From NCBI GenBank assembly GCA_012522615.1, contig JAAYKB010000001.1, positions 1 to 8,452 of the forward strand: 8,452 bases of DNA, given 5' to 3'. Below the pieces are notes generated by a model that had not been told where the DNA came from, did no database searches, and was given only the letters and a program-made list of their open reading frames with translations. Within the stretch, counting starts at the first letter, position 1. Every line of letters starts with the position of its first letter. Below, in pieces: positions 8,201 through 8,452 of the stretch. The stretch comes from Clostridiales bacterium (GTDB lineage: Bacteria > Bacillota > Clostridia > Oscillospirales > Acutalibacteraceae). The position numbers and the translations under genes are program-made.

Positions 8201-8452
8201 CCAAAATCCCGACATTGCGGCACTGGGCATACCCGGTTTGATTGGCAAGACCCCGCCGATAAAGCTCGAGCTGCCGCGCATACGGACGCCCGACCCGCTT
8301 TTGAACACCATGGTGTCAAACTGGCTTCCGTGGCAGGCTCTGATATGCAGAATCTACGCCCGCACCGGCTTTTATCAATGCGGCGGGGCGTGGGGGTTCC
8401 GCGACCAGCTTCAGGATTCCCTCTCCACCCTTTGGTTTAAGCCCGAGATTAC
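2220..8452 (+). CDS. Cyclic beta-1,2-glucan synthase (GT84-GH189-GH94), 3' end beyond the window
   Basis: The reading frame is open for 2077 codons and runs off the window. The product is an inner-membrane enzyme that polymerises glucose from UDP-glucose into beta-1,2-glucan, cyclises it and trims chain length. Order: N-terminal helical region with the conserved Trp-Leu-Asp-Asp-Asn-Tyr-His-Leu (77-84) and an Asp-Pro-x-Gly-Val-Tyr segment (210-215); TM segments about 282-302 and 304-323; GT84 domain about 337-645; TM segments about 668-715, 735-757 and 795-830; glycoamylase-like domain about 838-1250; GH94 module from about 1275. Family members are usually about 2800 residues, so roughly 700-800 are missing. 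The ATG at 2220 is chosen by alignment of the N terminus with the family; its ribosome binding site is weak (GGAAAGG, 12 bases away). No frameshift or internal stop is present. It matches ChvB/NdvB/Cgs in layout, but the symbol is not assigned across phyla. Confidence 0.96.
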   Translation, partial: MSDNPSSKIQHSVNAGDNSTFFRSLAQEFIAEPHPSAELHPLRRQVRQALRTLKNTGRHPAQGGPDADGIQAGFREWLDDNYHLFMREGSSLLAALRFADRQPCIDRLPATFLMLLKLVKKIGVPEADVFEELIETVQRVRPLTVFELEQLPLCLRAALLMTAAEACRHTGSEAERLISIAVSGLRQTVGLDFAGLTERHSIVERILRDDPVGVYPRMDEKSRSDYRRRTAIAALRSGKSEAATAAAFVEQAKNGKTPRERHVGTPLVLAVRDGKRRKRGRILLVSSLMVPAALSIGLAAYLGHPLFVLLLYLPLFELCRPALQQIFLKGIAPRRLPRIELNGVIPEEGRTVITVSTLLPGAKNAAKTAEHLFRIYNTNGQGAVQVCLLADLPQADYPTLARDAADISAMKREIRRLNTKNGSHFVLAVRRREYSSTMKAYTGRERKRGAIAELVRVIRGGLPRFLAFEGDLSQLRRAKYIIALDADTGMLLDTASELVGTALHPLVHAYTDSDKKRVVRGYGILVPRLGAELHSANRTPFSRATAGVGGITPYDITAGDLYMDCFSSAVFTGKGLIDIEAFAVLENNRFPPEQVLSHDILEGCLMRSGLVSDVEMTDSSPSAMSGWLDRLHRWIRGDWQNLPFLFSRTLPFSRLDRWKLWDNLRRSLTPPAVLLCLLLTPLFQRHTAQVVALTALLSPIFGNLISAALSLLHGGWMTLGGRYYSRVLPRAMSALTQAWFTLIMLPATAIVSLDAAVRALVRLVSRRRMLEWKTAAQSEKSGSGWSQSFKRLWPTLVISGYLIYFGTGFTRLGGVIFAALLPFAVYSGRSGAPEALKPSLSANQREQIHAYAAATWRYYEEYCTAEEHYLPPDNLQESPVWRVAHRTSPTNIGLYLLCVAAAHDLGLIDEDEMLTRIENTFDTIDRLEKWRGNLLNWYDTRTLRPLVPRYVSSVDSGNFACCLVALRQALAEIRGVRAAELAARAKRLQDEVDLIPMYNKNRALFHIGLDPDSGELSASYYDLLMSESRMTGYFAIAKRIIPKKHWGALGRTLTRSGNAIGPVSWTGTMFEYFMPRLLIPSEEGTMGYEALQFCLHCQRRRPPRGVPWGISESGFYAFDSSLNYQYKAHGVPRLALKRGLGKDLVISPYSSFLVLTTDPGAALRNLARLERLGMTGSCGFYEAADFTKGRTARGGYSIVRSYMAHHVGMSLLSCANAVMDDIFVRRFTRDEDMARAIELSYEKAPTAGAVFEPARENSVPELPGRTRPIAEEIRHINPRTPRMHLLAGSEWQLAISDTGAGISTSRGLDIHRFSDDLLRSPQGIYAVIDSDEGAFSVTAAPDYSDTPLDLKTRKKTDGRRLDTGIKRRAEFETGAAIFTAELGSLEAGMRAMVHPRLPCEQRQVVIKNHAGHRTAATVMFYFEPSLARREDALAHPAFSRIFLAARHDQTVKALFVTRRQRMGDPPACLAAGFLDSRDFEYEPSREALLERPLGISSLIKAAAKPFSSSGQGIPDCAVAMRVKIELPPRTQRSVTLLLTAAPTMTEAANRLIEARRDGLLSGGSAAPAPFGGVEADLAAQIIPDLFYPPRISREWAAAARENTRGQEALWALGISGDYPIILIEIHNSADASRAEPYMRLHRSLLLGGVVTELAIAYHEGGQYDAPILEALREAARTTGCSEALGKRGGIHPINLVNHGEAALALLTAVCAHNGARDLRRAGIPPADYTPAPLLPSEPIVTNDFNPSHDADQPVTVISGGQFQGDRFTITEHPRLPWCHVLANEGFGTLVSDRALGFTWAVNSRENKLTPWTNDTASDNRGEMLLLKINSSIYDVILGARTEYGNGFARYTGRCGSLNTSVKVSVPEKGSWKQVELTIDNTGDEEMEFQAAYYTEPVLGVRRNHARHTIARWENGTLVLKNPFSKIKGSMILTAAGGADGCDCDRGSFLTGSWGGGTLSPLPDPCASVIVRRKLPPRRQEKITFVLGFAEETGSQNPDIAALGIPGLIGKTPPIKLELPRIRTPDPLLNTMVSNWLPWQALICRIYARTGFYQCGGAWGFRDQLQDSLSTLWFKPEI
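3228..4154 (+). other. GT84 glucosyltransferase domain of the glucan synthase
   Basis: This inverting GT-A type domain transfers glucose from UDP-glucose. Visible motifs, in protein numbering: Glu-Arg-Lys-Arg-Gly (445-449), the DxD-type Leu-Asp-Ala-Asp-Thr (484-488, metal and nucleotide binding), Tyr-Met-Asp (562-564), Phe-Thr-Gly-Lys-Gly (571-575), Ser-His-Asp-x-x-Glu-Gly (597-603, including the expected catalytic acidic residues) and Arg-x-x-Arg-Trp (630-634) followed by Ile-Arg-Gly-Asp-Trp-Gln (635-640). All family-defining residues are present, so the domain should be active. It is flanked by membrane segments, placing it on the cytoplasmic face where UDP-glucose is found. Confidence 0.93.
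4734..5969 (+). other. Glycoamylase-like cyclisation domain (GH189) of the glucan synthase
   Basis: Residues about 838-1250 match the glycoamylase-like domain that closes the linear beta-1,2-glucan by transglycosylation, now classed as GH189. Conserved landmarks are Pro-Pro-Asp-Asn-x-Gln-Glu (871-877), Arg-Thr-Ser-Pro-Thr-Asn-Ile-Gly (886-893), Met-Ser-Glu-Ser-Arg (1025-1029), Ser-Trp-Thr-Gly-Thr-Met-Phe-Glu (1064-1071), Trp-Gly-Ile-Ser-Glu-Ser (1108-1113) and Tyr-Met-Ala-His-His (1202-1206). Glu1027 and Glu1112 are plausible catalytic acids judged by conservation only. The family usually has Gln after His-His; here Val1207 takes that place. Confidence 0.88.
6042..8452 (+). other. GH94 phosphorylase-type module of the glucan synthase, incomplete
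   Basis: Residues from about 1275 hold the carbohydrate-binding beta-sandwich repeats and helical linkers of the GH94 module that controls glucan length by phosphorolysis. A first sandwich covers about 1280-1560 (with His-Pro-Ala-Phe near 1435), a helical linker about 1600-1740 begins with Gly-Ile-Ser-Gly-Asp (1613-1617), and a second sandwich about 1765-1990 includes Asn-Ser-Arg-Glu-Asn-Lys-Leu-Thr-Pro-Trp (1802-1811). The start of the catalytic barrel is reached at Gly-Phe-Arg-Asp-Gln-x-Gln-Asp (2059-2066), the acidic signature that holds the family's general acid. The window stops 11 codons later, so the phosphate-binding part cannot be judged. Confidence 0.88.

Noticed and set aside
2235..8319. 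Many long open frames on the minus strand and in other frames inside the glucan synthase gene, some over 200 codons
   Set aside because: They are fully contained in a frame with clear domain homology over its whole length, lack ribosome binding sites or recognisable domains, and are expected as shadows of GC-rich codons.
1..8452. Search for tRNA, rRNA, CRISPR repeats, insertion sequences, toxin-antitoxin or phage-defence genes
   Set aside because: No such pattern was found by eye; both strands are accounted for by the four genes and their control regions.

Overview
The window looks like chromosomal DNA from a Gram-positive, Clostridia-type bacterium (Bacillota), inferred from gene content and not from a marker gene. 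The main clues are a PadR / HAAS-type membrane protein / DUF4097 gene trio, GGAGG-type ribosome binding sites, and a very large cyclic beta-1,2-glucan synthase of the form known from Agrobacterium ChvB, Rhizobium NdvB and thermophilic Clostridia. The big gene is GC-rich (38 of 60 bases in one sampled line, 3241-3300). The small-gene operon is lower (26/60 and 28/60 in lines 1861-1920 and 1081-1140).

Left part (minus strand, 61-2021). A tight three-gene operon is read leftwards: a PadR-family repressor (109 aa), a four-TM protein with an N-terminal HAAS / permease-prefix-like helical domain (212 aa), and a one-TM DUF4097 adhesin-like protein (299 aa) with regularly spaced Thr-Ser-Gly rungs. 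A near-consensus sigma-A promoter (TTGACA, 17 bp, TACAAT) precedes padR. The ribosome binding site of gene 2 overlaps the stop of gene 1, and that of gene 3 lies just after the stop of gene 2. A 17-bp hairpin with flanking A and T runs ends the operon a few bases after the last stop.

Middle (1959-2219). A divergent control region carries the padR promoter with an overlapping dyad, a 7-bp inverted repeat, a 31-bp imperfect palindrome, a weak candidate promoter for the rightward gene, and a leader hairpin that would pair with the only plausible ribosome binding site of that gene.

Right part (plus strand, 2220-8452 and beyond). One uninterrupted reading frame of 2077 codons leaves the window. 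It encodes a multidomain cyclic beta-1,2-glucan synthase: N-terminal helical region, two TM segments, GT84 glucosyltransferase with all expected catalytic motifs, further TM segments, a glycoamylase-like cyclisation domain (GH189), and most of the non-catalytic part of a GH94 phosphorylase module. The window stops just after the GH94 GFRDQ-QD motif, so the bulk of the GH94 catalytic barrel is missing here.

How the parts may fit together (inference): the left operon is an envelope-associated regulatory unit and the right gene makes a periplasmic or cell-surface glucan. Their shared control region allows joint regulation, but nothing in the sequence proves it. I see no mobile element, CRISPR array, tRNA, rRNA or clearly new defence-type system.
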